41,534 nucleotides of DNA from Pelagibacteraceae bacterium AG-325-C03 (GCA_003283025.1 QBYC01000005.1:1-41534); one strand, 5' to 3'. Positions 27,524 to 36,112 are shown, counted from the first letter of the stretch. A program made the numbers and translations. The notes: generated by a model from the sequence alone, not told the origin.

Positions 27524-28570
27524 TTATCTTGCTGGTGGTACGTAAAGAATTCCACCTTTAGTCCATAATTGATTAGGACCTCTATTAGGTAAAATACCAG
27601 TGTCAGCTATATGTTTCTTATAACTTTCACCATAGTTACCAACTTGCTCAATAATTCTTAAGCTCCATTCGTTATCTAAACCAAATGCTGCACCTAATTC
27701 CCCTTCTGAGCCAACTAATCTCTTAATTTGAGGGTTTTCAGATTCTTTTAGACTTGAAGCGTTTGACGAATTAATACCATACTCTTCTGCTTCGATCATA
27801 GTATTTAAAGACCATCTTACGATATCTTCCCATACTGCATCCCCTTGTCTTACAACAGGGCCTAATGGTTCTTTTGAGATCGTTTCAGGTAATACTTTAT
27901 GTTCGTCTGGGTTTGACATTTTAGTTCTTTGTGCCGCTAAACCAGATTTATCAGTAGTGTAAGTATCACATCTTCCAGCATCATAAGCTTGAACTACTTC
28001 ATCAGCTTTTTCAAATGCGATTGGTTCATAACTTATATTTTTAGAGTTAAAGAAGTCTCTCATGTTTAACTCGGTAGTAGTACCTGTATTAGTACAAGCA
28101 GAAATACCAGCTTTGAAATCATTCACAGAATTAATTCCAGAATTTTTTCTAACCATGAAGCCTTGTCCATCATAAAAGTTTACACCAACAAAAGTTAAAC
28201 CAATGTCAGCGTCTCTTGATAATGTCCAAGTTGTGTTACGTGCAAGCACATCTATTTCACCTGATGTTAAAGCCGTAAATCTTTCTTTAGCACTTAACGG
28301 AGTATATTTAACTTTATCTGCATCGCCTAATACAGCTGCAGCAACCGCTCTACATACGTCTACGTCAATACCTGACCAGTTTCCTGATGCATCAGCATTT
28401 GAAAATCCTGGTAGACCTTGTGAAACACCACATTTCACAAAACCTGCTTTTTTAGTATTTTCTAAAGTTTTAGATTTTTTTGAACCAGCTCCTCCTCCAC
28501 CTTGGCCGCAAGCGACTAAAAGTAAAGATGCAAATCCAATTAAAATCCAATTCTTGATTGATTTGATCAT
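27524..28570 (-). CDS. aapJ: Amino-acid ABC transporter substrate-binding protein (AapJ type)
   Basis: Periplasmic binding protein of the general amino-acid importer. I choose the ATG at 28570: it gives a signal peptide (MIKSIKNWILIGFASLLLVACG) with a lipobox-like LLVAC (Cys21) and has an AGAGGA ribosome site about 10 bases upstream; a TTG 13 codons earlier is less likely. The mature protein (348 residues in all) has KKAGFVKCGVSQGLPGFSN and DVDVCRAVAAAVLGDADKVK, then TALTSGEIDVLARNTTWTLS, the standard AapJ pattern. A Gly-rich linker GQGGGGAGS follows the Cys. A lipid anchor is unusual for AapJ of Rhizobium. First gene of the transporter operon. Confidence 0.94.
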   Translation of the reverse strand: MIKSIKNWILIGFASLLLVACGQGGGGAGSKKSKTLENTKKAGFVKCGVSQGLPGFSNADASGNWSGIDVDVCRAVAAAVLGDADKVKYTPLSAKERFTALTSGEIDVLARNTTWTLSRDADIGLTFVGVNFYDGQGFMVRKNSGINSVNDFKAGISACTNTGTTTELNMRDFFNSKNISYEPIAFEKADEVVQAYDAGRCDTYTTDKSGLAAQRTKMSNPDEHKVLPETISKEPLGPVVRQGDAVWEDIVRWSLNTMIEAEEYGINSSNASSLKESENPQIKRLVGSEGELGAAFGLDNEWSLRIIEQVGNYGESYKKHIADTGILPNRGPNQLWTKGGILYVPPAR

Positions 28571-28612
28571 ATTATTATAATCCTCTTTAGTTTTTATTAT
28601 TGTTAACAATAT

Positions 28613-28633
28613 TTTTGAAACTAAGTTTCAAAA
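28613..28633. promoter_or_regulatory. Perfect inverted repeat in the aapJ upstream region
   Basis: TTTTGAAAC and GTTTCAAAA are separated by three bases, about 45 bases before the aapJ start. It may be an operator for a dimeric regulator or a small hairpin in the leader. A TTGTTAACAA palindrome lies a few bases closer to the gene. No riboswitch that I know fits. Confidence 0.4.
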
Positions 28634-28739
28634 CGGGTGGATTATTATCTTTTTTGGTTCGAATTACAATTTATAGCAGATACTAAATATAGATCTCTTA
28701 ATGAAAGAATTCCAACATATATGATAATACTACTTAAAA

Positions 28740-29777
28740 CTAACGACTTATTGTCATTTCAAACATTCTGCTAATTGTTCTTTTAAATATTTCTGAATGT
28801 TTATTTGATGAACTCAAATTATTTAATTTCTCCTCAAGGGATAAAGTTAATTTAATTTTTTTTTCATAAAAAATATCAATTAAAGTGATAAATCTTAATT
28901 GTTGGTTAGAGTTTTCATTATTAAATAACGGGATATCCTCAATGAAAATGTGATTACAAATATTAGAAATATTTATGTAATCCTCGGCGCCTAAATTCTT
29001 GTCACATAAATCTCTAAATTTAAGTTTTGCAACTCCAGAATAAAAATCTTCAATTATAAAATCTCGTCCCTTGGTTGATACTATTTTTCTGACTTTATTT
29101 TTATTTCTAGTATATTCACGGAATTTTTGATTAACTCTAAACGAAGTTTTCTCATTTAGAGGATAGAAAATTTCTTGAAGTTTTTCATTATTTTTAATTC
29201 TGTAATCATCTTTTATTATTAGTTCTTTTTGTATAGAAAACTTTTTTATAATTGAAATGAATGGTAGAAATTGATCTCTTTGTAATCCGTCCTTATAAAG
29301 ATCATTTAATTTTGTATTTGTAGTGATTATTATCTTAATATTTTCTTTAAAAATTACCTCGAATAATTTACCCAATATCATTGCATCAACTATATTTGTA
29401 ACTTGAAATTCATCTAGATATATTAAATCATATTTTTTTTTCAATTCTTTAACAAATGTACTTAACGTATTATCGTCTTTTTTTTCATGTCTGAAATCAT
29501 GAAAATTAATCATAAACTCGTTAAAATGTTGTCTATGCCTTTTAATCTTTAATCTATCGTATACAAAATTGAGCAACATTGTTTTGCCTACACCTACTTT
29601 TCCATACAGGTAAAAACAAAATTTTTTCTTTTTTTTGAAAAGATTATTAAAAAATGAATCTTTATTATTTAAAAATCTTCCCAATAAATCAATTAGCTCT
29701 ATTTGTTGTAGATTTATTTCATACTTATTTTGTTTACAAAATTTTTTGAATGAACCTTGTAAATTCATTTTTGACAT
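28740..29777 (-). CDS. zapE: AFG1/ZapE-like ATPase
   Basis: Single AAA+ ATPase domain protein of the ZapE/AFG1 family; in E. coli ZapE acts at the divisome and mitochondrial Lace1/AFG1 helps protein quality control. It has 345 residues. Walker A is YLYGKVGVGKTMLLNFVY (57-74), Walker B is LIYLDEFQVTNIVDAMIL (118-135), and the sensor region IKIIITTNTKLNDLYKDGLQ and RDQFLPF is the usual ZapE hallmark. In many alphaproteobacteria zapE lies by mdh and sucCD; here it follows the dehydrogenase gene at 29778 with no gap, an echo of that context. Confidence 0.92.
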   Translation of the reverse strand: MSKMNLQGSFKKFCKQNKYEINLQQIELIDLLGRFLNNKDSFFNNLFKKKKKFCFYLYGKVGVGKTMLLNFVYDRLKIKRHRQHFNEFMINFHDFRHEKKDDNTLSTFVKELKKKYDLIYLDEFQVTNIVDAMILGKLFEVIFKENIKIIITTNTKLNDLYKDGLQRDQFLPFISIIKKFSIQKELIIKDDYRIKNNEKLQEIFYPLNEKTSFRVNQKFREYTRNKNKVRKIVSTKGRDFIIEDFYSGVAKLKFRDLCDKNLGAEDYINISNICNHIFIEDIPLFNNENSNQQLRFITLIDIFYEKKIKLTLSLEEKLNNLSSSNKHSEIFKRTISRMFEMTISR

Positions 29778-30845
29778 TTAATTAATATTATCTATAACAG
29801 CTTTTACGCATTGCACTGTATTACTTGTTCCCTGAAGATCTTTTGTTCGATTTGCTTTAACTGATAAAGTTTTTTCTATCGAGTTAATTATAGATTTTGC
29901 CGCTTCTTTTTCACCTAAATGATCAAGCATTAATGCACCTGACCATATTTGCCCGATAGGATTTGCTATTCCTTTGCCAGCAATATCTGGTGCTGAACCA
30001 TGAACTGGCTCAAATAACGATGGATATTTATTTTCAGGGTTAATATTTCCCGATGGTGCAATACCTATGGTGCCTGAACAGGCTGGTCCTAAATCAGATA
30101 AAATATCACCGAACAAATTTGATGCAACGACTACATCAAACCATTCGGGAGTTAAAACAAATCTAGCAGTTAAGATATCAATGTGAAATTGGTCTGTTTT
30201 AATATCAGGGTAATTTTTTTTGATAATATTAAATCTTTCATCCCAAAATGGCATGGTAAATGATATACCATTAGATTTTGTTGCATTTGTAACTTTTTTT
30301 CTTCCTTTAGATTTAGCTAATTCAAAAGCATATTTTTGAACTCTATCTACTCCATGCCTGGACATTATTGTTTCCTGAATGGCAATTTCTCTTTTCGAGT
30401 TTTTATACATTCTGCCACCAACTGATGAATATTCTCCTTCAGTATTTTCTCTTACAATTAACATATCTATATCACCAGGCTTTTTGTTTACTAAAGGACA
30501 TGGAACGCCATTAAATAATTTTACAGGTCTTAAATTAATATATTGGTCAAATTCTCTTCTAAATTTTAATAAAGATCCCCATAAACTTATATGGTCTGGT
30601 ACTTTTGCAGGATCTCCAACTGCACCAAAAAAAATTGCATCATGAGACCCAATTTTTTCTTTCCAATCATCTGGAAGCATTTTACCATGTTTTTGGTAAT
30701 AATCGCATGATGCAAATTCATATTCATCAAATTGTATCTTGAATTGATGTTTTTTAGCTGTTTCTTTTAAAATTTTTAAACTTTCAGGTAAAACTTCTTT
30801 GCCGATACCGTCACCTGCAATTGATGCTATTTTATAACTTCTCAT
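29778..30845 (-). CDS. dmlA: D-malate / tartrate dehydrogenase-type beta-decarboxylating dehydrogenase
   Basis: NAD- and metal-dependent enzyme of the isocitrate/isopropylmalate dehydrogenase superfamily, 355 residues. The segment VPDHISLWGSLLKFRREFDQ plus YINLRPVKLFNGVPCPL is characteristic of the DmlA/TtuC (D-malate, tartrate) subgroup rather than LeuB. Catalytic Tyr lies in ENTEGEYSSVGG, Lys in RKKVTNATKSN, and metal Asp in NLFGDILSDLGPAC. Product would be pyruvate from D-malate, or oxaloglycolate and related products from tartrate; substrate cannot be settled from sequence alone. It overlaps galE by 14 bases and abuts zapE. Confidence 0.85.
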   Translation of the reverse strand: MRSYKIASIAGDGIGKEVLPESLKILKETAKKHQFKIQFDEYEFASCDYYQKHGKMLPDDWKEKIGSHDAIFFGAVGDPAKVPDHISLWGSLLKFRREFDQYINLRPVKLFNGVPCPLVNKKPGDIDMLIVRENTEGEYSSVGGRMYKNSKREIAIQETIMSRHGVDRVQKYAFELAKSKGRKKVTNATKSNGISFTMPFWDERFNIIKKNYPDIKTDQFHIDILTARFVLTPEWFDVVVASNLFGDILSDLGPACSGTIGIAPSGNINPENKYPSLFEPVHGSAPDIAGKGIANPIGQIWSGALMLDHLGEKEAAKSIINSIEKTLSVKANRTKDLQGTSNTVQCVKAVIDNIN

Positions 30846-31824
30846 TTAATTTAATTTTTTTTTCCCAAGCTATACAACTTTTTACAATTTTACTTAAATT
30901 GTTAAATTTTGGACTCCATTTTACAAATTTTTTTAATTTATTATTCGATGCAATTATTTTTATTAAATCATTATTTCGTCTTTCTGTGTAAATAATATCA
31001 ACTTTTTTTGGGGATTGACGTCTAAATTCTTTAGCAACTTGTAAGACGGAAGAACCTTTATTGTACCCACAATTTAATATTTTTGAAATATTTAATTTAT
31101 TAATTTTATTTAAAACTAGATAGTGGATATCTGCAATATCAGAGACGTGAATAAAATCTCTTATACATGAACCATCTTTAGTTTTGTAATTGATTCCATA
31201 AATTTTCAATTTCGGTTTTTTTTTCATTATTTCTATTGAAAAATTTTTAAATAGATGATCGCTATTTTCATTAATTAAACCTATTTTTCCTGATGGACTT
31301 GAACCGGCAATATTAAAATATCTTAATATTCCATAATTAATTTTATTTTTTTTTGCAAAGTTTTTTATTAATATTTCTGCTTTTATCTTTGTTTTACCGT
31401 AAATGCTTTTGGGTTTTATAATAGATTTTTCTGAAACTATATATTGTCCTTCTTTGTAAATAGCAGCTGAAGAAGAAAAAATAAAGTTTTTTACTGTAGT
31501 ATTTTTACATGCATTAAGTAATTTTTGAGTGCCTAACACGTTATTTTTAAAATATTTTTTTGGTTTTTTTTGGCCTTCACCAATTATTAAATTTGCTGCA
31601 AGATGAATTATTGAGTCTATTTGATATTTTTCAATTATATTTTTAACTTTATTTTTGTAGTGAATATCTAATTTAAAAAATTTTGCTTTTTTATTTATCA
31701 ACTGACGGTGACCTGTAGATAAATTATCTATCAAAAATACTTTCTTATTTTTTTTTATTAGTATTTCAGCAATATGAGACCCTATATAGCCAGCACCACC
31801 AGTGATTAAAATGTTTTTGACCAT
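30832..31824 (-). CDS. galE: UDP-glucose 4-epimerase
   Basis: Short-chain dehydrogenase-type epimerase that converts UDP-glucose and UDP-galactose for surface sugars. It has 330 residues. NAD-binding GGAGYIGSHIAE (9-20), DNLSTGHRQL, catalytic Ser/Tyr in FSSSAAIYKEG and KSIYGKTKIKAEIL (YxxxK), and the substrate loop NYKTKDGSCIRDFIHVSDIA are all present. Together with manC it shows that the cell makes surface polysaccharide precursors. Its start is 21 bases from tRNA-Arg, transcribed in the same direction; the 3' end overlaps the dehydrogenase gene. Confidence 0.94.
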   Translation of the reverse strand: MVKNILITGGAGYIGSHIAEILIKKNKKVFLIDNLSTGHRQLINKKAKFFKLDIHYKNKVKNIIEKYQIDSIIHLAANLIIGEGQKKPKKYFKNNVLGTQKLLNACKNTTVKNFIFSSSAAIYKEGQYIVSEKSIIKPKSIYGKTKIKAEILIKNFAKKNKINYGILRYFNIAGSSPSGKIGLINENSDHLFKNFSIEIMKKKPKLKIYGINYKTKDGSCIRDFIHVSDIADIHYLVLNKINKLNISKILNCGYNKGSSVLQVAKEFRRQSPKKVDIIYTERRNNDLIKIIASNNKLKKFVKWSPKFNNLSKIVKSCIAWEKKIKLNEKL

Positions 31825-31845
31825 TTTTAAAATCTTATAAATTTG

Positions 31846-31922
31846 TGGCGCGCCCTGGAGGATTCGAACCTCCGACCCTCGGTTTAGAAAACCGATGCTC
31901 TATCCAGCTGAGCTAAGGGCGC
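31846..31922 (-). tRNA. tRNA-Arg (TCT)
   Basis: On the minus strand: acceptor GCGCCCT / AGGGCGC, D arm TAGCTCAGCTGGATAGAGCA, anticodon TCT in CGGTTTTCTAAACCG, T arm CGGAGGTTCGAATCCTCCA, discriminator G and encoded CCA. TCT reads AGA and AGG, the main Arg codons in this A+T-rich genome. It stands between fbpC and galE. Confidence 0.98.
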
Positions 31923-31940
31923 ATGAATAATATCTTTTAC

Positions 31941-33011
31941 TTAAAAACACACTAAATGGTCAATATAAATCGGTGATTTCACTCCAAATTTTTCTGCATT
32001 TTCGTGTTGATGAATATGATGCGAATGAACGAACACTGGCAAAAGCTCACCTTTTTTAGTTTTTAAAGTATATACAAAATTAGTTCCTCTAAACTTTCTA
32101 TCGACAACCTCCAATTTTAAATTACTGTGATCATCATGTATAAGATCTTCAGGTTGCAAAAGAAGTTTTACATTTGATCCTGAGGGAAAATTGTTTGAAA
32201 GTTTTCCTCTTATCTCACCTAATTCTTCGTGTTTAAGTCTGTGTACTGCACAATCGCTATCAAGAACTTTTACTTCAATAAAAATACCTTTATTTAAAAA
32301 ATTTGCTACCTCTATGGAATTTGGTTCATGATGTACGTTATAAGGTATATCATATTGTTTTAGTTCTTGATTAAGTATAATTCCACATTTATCAGCCATG
32401 GAAAAGGCTTCGTAGGAGTCATGAGTAACAATAATAGTTGTTAAATTAATTCTTTTTAAAAGTTTTTTAACTAAAATCTGTATCTCTTCTTTAAAACTTT
32501 GATCGATATTAGAAAAAGGTTCATCAAGCAACAATAAATCTGGCTTTGACATTAAAGATCTTGCTAGTGAAACTCTTTGAGCTTCACCAGCGCTGATTTG
32601 ATGTGGAAATTTTTTTAATATTGGTTCAATTTTTAATAATTCAATTATCTCTTTAACATTTATAAAAAAACCATTGCCGTTAAATCTTTTTTTTCCAAAA
32701 TTAATATTATCTAAAACATCGTAATTAGGAAAAAGTGAATTATCTTGAAACGATAGAGCAATATTTCTTTTCTCAGGCTCAATATGAATTTGGTCTGATG
32801 CCAAAGTTTTTTTTTTAAGTTTAATTTCACCTTGACTAAGTTTTTGTAAACCGGCAATAGTTCTTAAAATAGTAGTTTTTCCTATACCTGAGGGCCCTAG
32901 CAGGGAAACAATCTCACCTTGATTTTTTATAACCAGGTTTACATTATTTACTTTGTTTTGCTCACTAGCAGTAAAATTACCATTTCGAATTTCGAAAAAA
33001 TTCTCAGACAT
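31941..33011 (-). CDS. fbpC: Fe(III) ABC transporter ATP-binding protein (FbpC type)
   Basis: ATPase of the ferric-iron importer, 356 residues. Walker A GPSGIGKTTILRT (39-51), Q-loop SFQDNSLFPNYD, Walker B LLLLDEPFSNIDQS, and a C-terminal TOBE-type domain (about 245-350). The signature motif is ISAGEAQRVSLARSLM rather than LSGGQ, a Gly-to-Ala change in the middle. The C-terminus has a His-rich VFVHSHHIHQHEN, which might bind metal. It follows fbpB by 12 bases. Confidence 0.88.
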   Translation of the reverse strand: MSENFFEIRNGNFTASEQNKVNNVNLVIKNQGEIVSLLGPSGIGKTTILRTIAGLQKLSQGEIKLKKKTLASDQIHIEPEKRNIALSFQDNSLFPNYDVLDNINFGKKRFNGNGFFINVKEIIELLKIEPILKKFPHQISAGEAQRVSLARSLMSKPDLLLLDEPFSNIDQSFKEEIQILVKKLLKRINLTTIIVTHDSYEAFSMADKCGIILNQELKQYDIPYNVHHEPNSIEVANFLNKGIFIEVKVLDSDCAVHRLKHEELGEIRGKLSNNFPSGSNVKLLLQPEDLIHDDHSNLKLEVVDRKFRGTNFVYTLKTKKGELLPVFVHSHHIHQHENAEKFGVKSPIYIDHLVCF

Positions 33012-33023
33012 ATTACAATTATA

Positions 33024-34640
33024 TTAGTTTTTTTTGGAAAGTATATATTTAGATGAAAGGAGAATTAGTATCGTTGACCAAAATATAAGAAAAAGAGATG
33101 GTAAGGCTGCAGCCTCTATTAAGTCTTGTGAAGCATAAATATAAGCTTGTGTTGCAAATGTTTCAAAATTAAAAGGCCGCAGTATCAAAGTTATTGGTAA
33201 TTCCTTTATCACTTCTAAAGAAATAAGAAGCATAATTAAAATAATATTTGTTTTTAAGTACGGTATATGAATTTTTGAAAATGTTCTTATTTTAGAATAT
33301 CCTAATAGATAAGCACTCTCGTCGATTGAATTATTAATTTTTTCATAACTAGATTTAATTCCATTAAAAGATAATGAAAAAAATCTTATAAAATAGGCTA
33401 AGATTAAACCTAAGATAGATCCAATAAAAATACTCTTGGTGCTTTTTAAGTTCAAGTATTCAGAAAAGAAATCGCTTAAATTTGAAAAAAAGGTTATAAA
33501 AGCTAATGCTAAAATTACGCCTGGTATTGCATAACCAGAAACTGAAAAATTTGTTAAGTAATTCAAAATTTTACTTTTTGAAATTCTACTTCCATAATTT
33601 AAAAATAAGGAAATAATAACTATAGACACACTAGCTAAAAATACTAAGAGTAGTGTATTAATATTTATATTAATAATACTTATATCTTGAAAGTATTTCG
33701 GGAACTTAACTGTCCAATAAACCATTTGCGAAACTGGGAATAAGAAACTTAAAAAGAAAAGTATCAAACAAGTAATAAGCGGCAATATAGTTTTTTTTCC
33801 ATTTAATTTAATTTTTTTAATAGGCTTAAATCCTCTACTAGGTTGATGGTACCTTGCCTCATTTCTTGAATAAATTTCAATAGAAAAAAAGAAAAGTATA
33901 AAAAGCAACAAGATAAAAGAGATTTGATTAGCTGTATTAAGATCATCGAATGTAAGCCAAGAGTTATAAATACCTGTAGTTAGTGTGTTAATACTAAAAA
34001 AAGATACTGTTCCGAAGTCCGATATACATTCCATTGATACAAGTGCGAGTCCTGCAAAAATAGCTGGCCTTGCTGAAGGTAAAATTATTTTAAAAAATGT
34101 TTCTTTTTCTGAAAGACCTAAATTTTTTCCAACTTCAATATAATTACTTGATTGATAATGAAATGATGCTCTTGTCAAAACATAGACGTATGGAAAAAGC
34201 GAAAAAGATATCGCTAAAATGGCTCCATAAATTCCGTCAGGTTTAGGTATGATTGAATTGTAGTTATTTTCACCAAACATATAAGTTAATATGGAAAAAG
34301 CTGTCCCATAATTTTCAAAAAAAGCTATTATTGAAAACGCATAAATATACCCTGGTACAGCAAAAGCTAAAATTAAAGCCCAACTAAGAAAATTTGAAAG
34401 AGGAAACTCATAAAATGAAACAAAATATGCTGAGAAAACTCCTAAAAAAAAAGTAATTAATACAACGAAAAATAATATTGTTAGTGAATTGAAGATATAA
34501 TCAAAGAGAAATGTGTTTTTTAAAACTGCAAAATAGTTGCTAGTTTCATTAAAAAAACTAATAAATACTGTAAATATTGGTAAAGCAACAATTAAAGCTA
34601 TTATTAAAGAAATAAAAAACCATATGTTATATTTTGCCAT
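33024..34640 (-). CDS. fbpB: Fe(III) ABC transporter permease (FbpB type)
   Basis: Fused double permease of 538 residues with about 12 membrane helices, two binding-protein-dependent transport domains in tandem. EAA loops are seen as EVGKNLGLSEKETFFKIILP (about 175-195) and DESAYLLGYSKIRTFSKIHI in the second half. IYAFSIIAFFENYGTAFSIL (residues about 98-118) and ISDFGTVSFFSINTLTTGIY are typical of SfuB/FbpB. I see no good ribosome site before the ATG, only an A/T-rich leader; 28 bases upstream lies a G+C-richer, foldable segment that could control its expression. Confidence 0.9.
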   Translation of the reverse strand: MAKYNIWFFISLIIALIVALPIFTVFISFFNETSNYFAVLKNTFLFDYIFNSLTILFFVVLITFFLGVFSAYFVSFYEFPLSNFLSWALILAFAVPGYIYAFSIIAFFENYGTAFSILTYMFGENNYNSIIPKPDGIYGAILAISFSLFPYVYVLTRASFHYQSSNYIEVGKNLGLSEKETFFKIILPSARPAIFAGLALVSMECISDFGTVSFFSINTLTTGIYNSWLTFDDLNTANQISFILLLFILFFFSIEIYSRNEARYHQPSRGFKPIKKIKLNGKKTILPLITCLILFFLSFLFPVSQMVYWTVKFPKYFQDISIINININTLLLVFLASVSIVIISLFLNYGSRISKSKILNYLTNFSVSGYAIPGVILALAFITFFSNLSDFFSEYLNLKSTKSIFIGSILGLILAYFIRFFSLSFNGIKSSYEKINNSIDESAYLLGYSKIRTFSKIHIPYLKTNIILIMLLISLEVIKELPITLILRPFNFETFATQAYIYASQDLIEAAALPSLFLIFWSTILILLSSKYILSKKN

Positions 34641-34668
34641 TGTAATATTTTAAGATTTATTTTCTATC

Positions 34669-34730
34669 ATTCTGGCCAAAGCGGCTATTAGTCTTTGGGA
34701 GAAAAATTAGCTTGCATTTAAAGCCAGAAT
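34669..34730 (-). promoter_or_regulatory. Foldable segment in the fbpA-fbpB gap (candidate cis-regulatory RNA)
   Basis: Outer inverted repeat ATTCTGGC (34669-34676) / GCCAGAAT (34723-34730). Inside, in the minus-strand transcript, CCAAAG / CTTTGG pairs around an 11-base loop and GCTT / AAGC around a 7-base loop, which would give a three-way junction. The segment is clearly richer in G+C than its surroundings and ends 28 bases before the fbpB start. No T tract follows, so it is not a standard terminator. Function unknown; could be an attenuator, mRNA stabiliser or riboswitch. Confidence 0.45.
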
Positions 34731-34731
34731 T

Positions 34732-34743
34732 ATTGACGTCAAT
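34732..34743. promoter_or_regulatory. 12-base palindrome ATTGACGTCAAT in the iron operon
   Basis: A perfect palindrome directly beside the foldable segment and just after the stop of the 56-residue ORF. It could be a protein-binding site for an internal promoter of fbpB. It might also be part of a larger RNA fold. Chance cannot be excluded. Confidence 0.3.
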
Positions 34744-34746
34744 TTT

Positions 34747-34917
34747 TTAAACTTTTTTGAACATTGATGAAATTATTGTCTTAACTTCTTGAATATTTAT
34801 TTCCGAAATCTTTCTATTCGAAATTTTATGCTCCATGTACTTAACTTCTCTTATACAAGGCGAACAGCCTGTTTTCAACTTATTCAAATTTACTTTTTTT
34901 CTAACTATTCGCCTCAT
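34747..34917 (-). CDS. Hypothetical 56-residue CxxC protein inside the iron operon
   Basis: Small ORF starting 19 bases after the fbpA stop, same strand: MRRIVRKKVNLNKLKTGCSP, CIREVKYMEHKISNRK and SMFKKV. It is basic, with one CxxC (GCSPC). I do not recognise it. The TGCSPCIREV segment faintly recalls the second CxxC of Bfd-type [2Fe-2S] proteins, but the first Cys pair is missing. No ribosome site is visible. Position between binding protein and permease genes of a Fur-type regulon suggests an iron-linked role if it is real. Confidence 0.4.
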   Translation of the reverse strand: MRRIVRKKVNLNKLKTGCSPCIREVKYMEHKISNRKISEINIQEVKTIISSMFKKV

Positions 34918-34936
34918 ATCATTAACAAACGATGAA

Positions 34937-35968
34937 CTATTTCCAACCTGCCCCGGTCATTGCTTCCAATGCATCTGCTTGTCTTTTTCCATAATTAATA
35001 ACTTTAGTTTTTAGATCTTGTTTAAAATCTAATCCCATATTAACTACTAATGGATGTGGAGAAATACCTGCAATCATTGGATATTCAAAAGTATTATTAA
35101 CTATATGATTTTGAGCCTCTTCACTTAGTAAAAATTCAACCAATTTGATTGCATTATCTTTATTAGGTGCACCTTTAACTAAACCAGCTCCACTAATATT
35201 CATATGCGTTCCTCTTCCATCCTGATTAGGAAAAAATGGTTTTACTTTTTTAGCAGCAGCTTGTTGTTCCGGTCCTTTTTTACCAGACAGCATAAGCGCT
35301 AAATAATATGTGTTAGCTACAGCAATGTCTGCTTCTCCTGCAGCTACTGCAAGTATTTGGGCTCTATCATTACCTTTTGGAGCTCTTGCCATATTTGCAA
35401 CTATTCCTTTTGACCACTCTGCAATTTTAGCTTTTCCATTATTTTTAATTAATGAAGCTACTAATGATTGGTTGTAAATATTATTTGAAGCTCTTATTAC
35501 TAATCTACCTTTCCATTTTGGGTCTGCTAAACTCTCATAAGTTAAACCCGCTAACTCTGCGCCACTTACTCTTTCAGGTGCAAAATAAACTATTCTTGCT
35601 CTTTTGGCTATACCTACCCATTTAGATGTTCTGAAATTACTAGGAACTGCTGATTTAATAGCGTCACTTGTAAGACCACCTTGTAAATTTTTAGCAAAAG
35701 CACCTAGTCTTCCAGCGTCAGCAGTTATATACAAGTCAGCTTGGCTATCGGCACCTTCCTCTACAATTCTTTTTTCTAGTGCACCAGATTTACCAGATAC
35801 AACATTTACTTTAATTCCTGTTTTCGCGGTAAATTTTTCATAAAGTTGGACATCTGAGTCATAATGTCTTGCACTAAATATGTTCACTTCATTTCCAAAC
35901 GAGATGCCAGTGAATACGAATAATAGAAAATAACCGAATATCGTCATTTTATTGATTATTTTGAACAT
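34937..35968 (-). CDS. fbpA: Fe(III) ABC transporter substrate-binding protein (FbpA/FutA type)
   Basis: Periplasmic ferric-iron-binding protein of 343 residues. Signal peptide about 1-26 (FGYFLLFVFTGISFGNE). The mature protein begins VNIFSARHYDSDVQLYEKF; His35-Tyr36 and the Tyr pair 221-222 (VANTYYLALM) match the iron-binding residues of FutA/FbpA proteins. LVIRASNNIYNQSLVASLI and GTHMNISGAGLVKGAPNKDN are further hallmarks. The ATG has an AGAAAGGGA ribosome site 7 bases upstream, one of the strongest in the window. The promoter region carries Fur-box-like palindromes, so iron repression is likely. Confidence 0.95.
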   Translation of the reverse strand: MFKIINKMTIFGYFLLFVFTGISFGNEVNIFSARHYDSDVQLYEKFTAKTGIKVNVVSGKSGALEKRIVEEGADSQADLYITADAGRLGAFAKNLQGGLTSDAIKSAVPSNFRTSKWVGIAKRARIVYFAPERVSGAELAGLTYESLADPKWKGRLVIRASNNIYNQSLVASLIKNNGKAKIAEWSKGIVANMARAPKGNDRAQILAVAAGEADIAVANTYYLALMLSGKKGPEQQAAAKKVKPFFPNQDGRGTHMNISGAGLVKGAPNKDNAIKLVEFLLSEEAQNHIVNNTFEYPMIAGISPHPLVVNMGLDFKQDLKTKVINYGKRQADALEAMTGAGWK

Positions 35969-35991
35969 TTAATATCCCTTTCTAATATTTT

Positions 35992-36031
35992 GATAATAAT
36001 AATCATTAACAATAAAATGATAATGATTATC
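35992..36031. promoter_or_regulatory. Two Fur-box-like sites before fbpA
   Basis: GATAATGATTATC (36019-36031) is a perfect 13-base palindrome in the 6-1-6 layout of the classical Fur box. A weaker copy, GATAATAATAATC, is at 35992-36004, 24 bases from the fbpA start. They lie between fbpA and a divergent small gene. The arrangement predicts repression by iron-loaded Fur. Confidence 0.75.
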
Positions 36032-36112
36032 AATTGCAAAATTGACACACCCTTTAGTAATTTTAAAACACCCATTGGTTGATAACATAATGAAAATAGG
36101 GTTTAATTTGTT

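Noticed and set aside
28203-28580. 125-codon plus-strand ORF
   Set aside because: Antisense to aapJ with no ribosome site or recognisable domain; a shadow of the aapJ coding frame.
28571-28609. TTG start 13 codons before the chosen aapJ start
   Set aside because: It would put a charged segment before the signal peptide, and the ribosome site AGAGGA fits the ATG at 28570.
34669-34730. The fbpA-fbpB inverted repeat as an ordinary intrinsic terminator
   Set aside because: The outer stem encloses more than 45 bases and no T tract follows on the minus strand, unlike the aapJ-aapQ hairpin.
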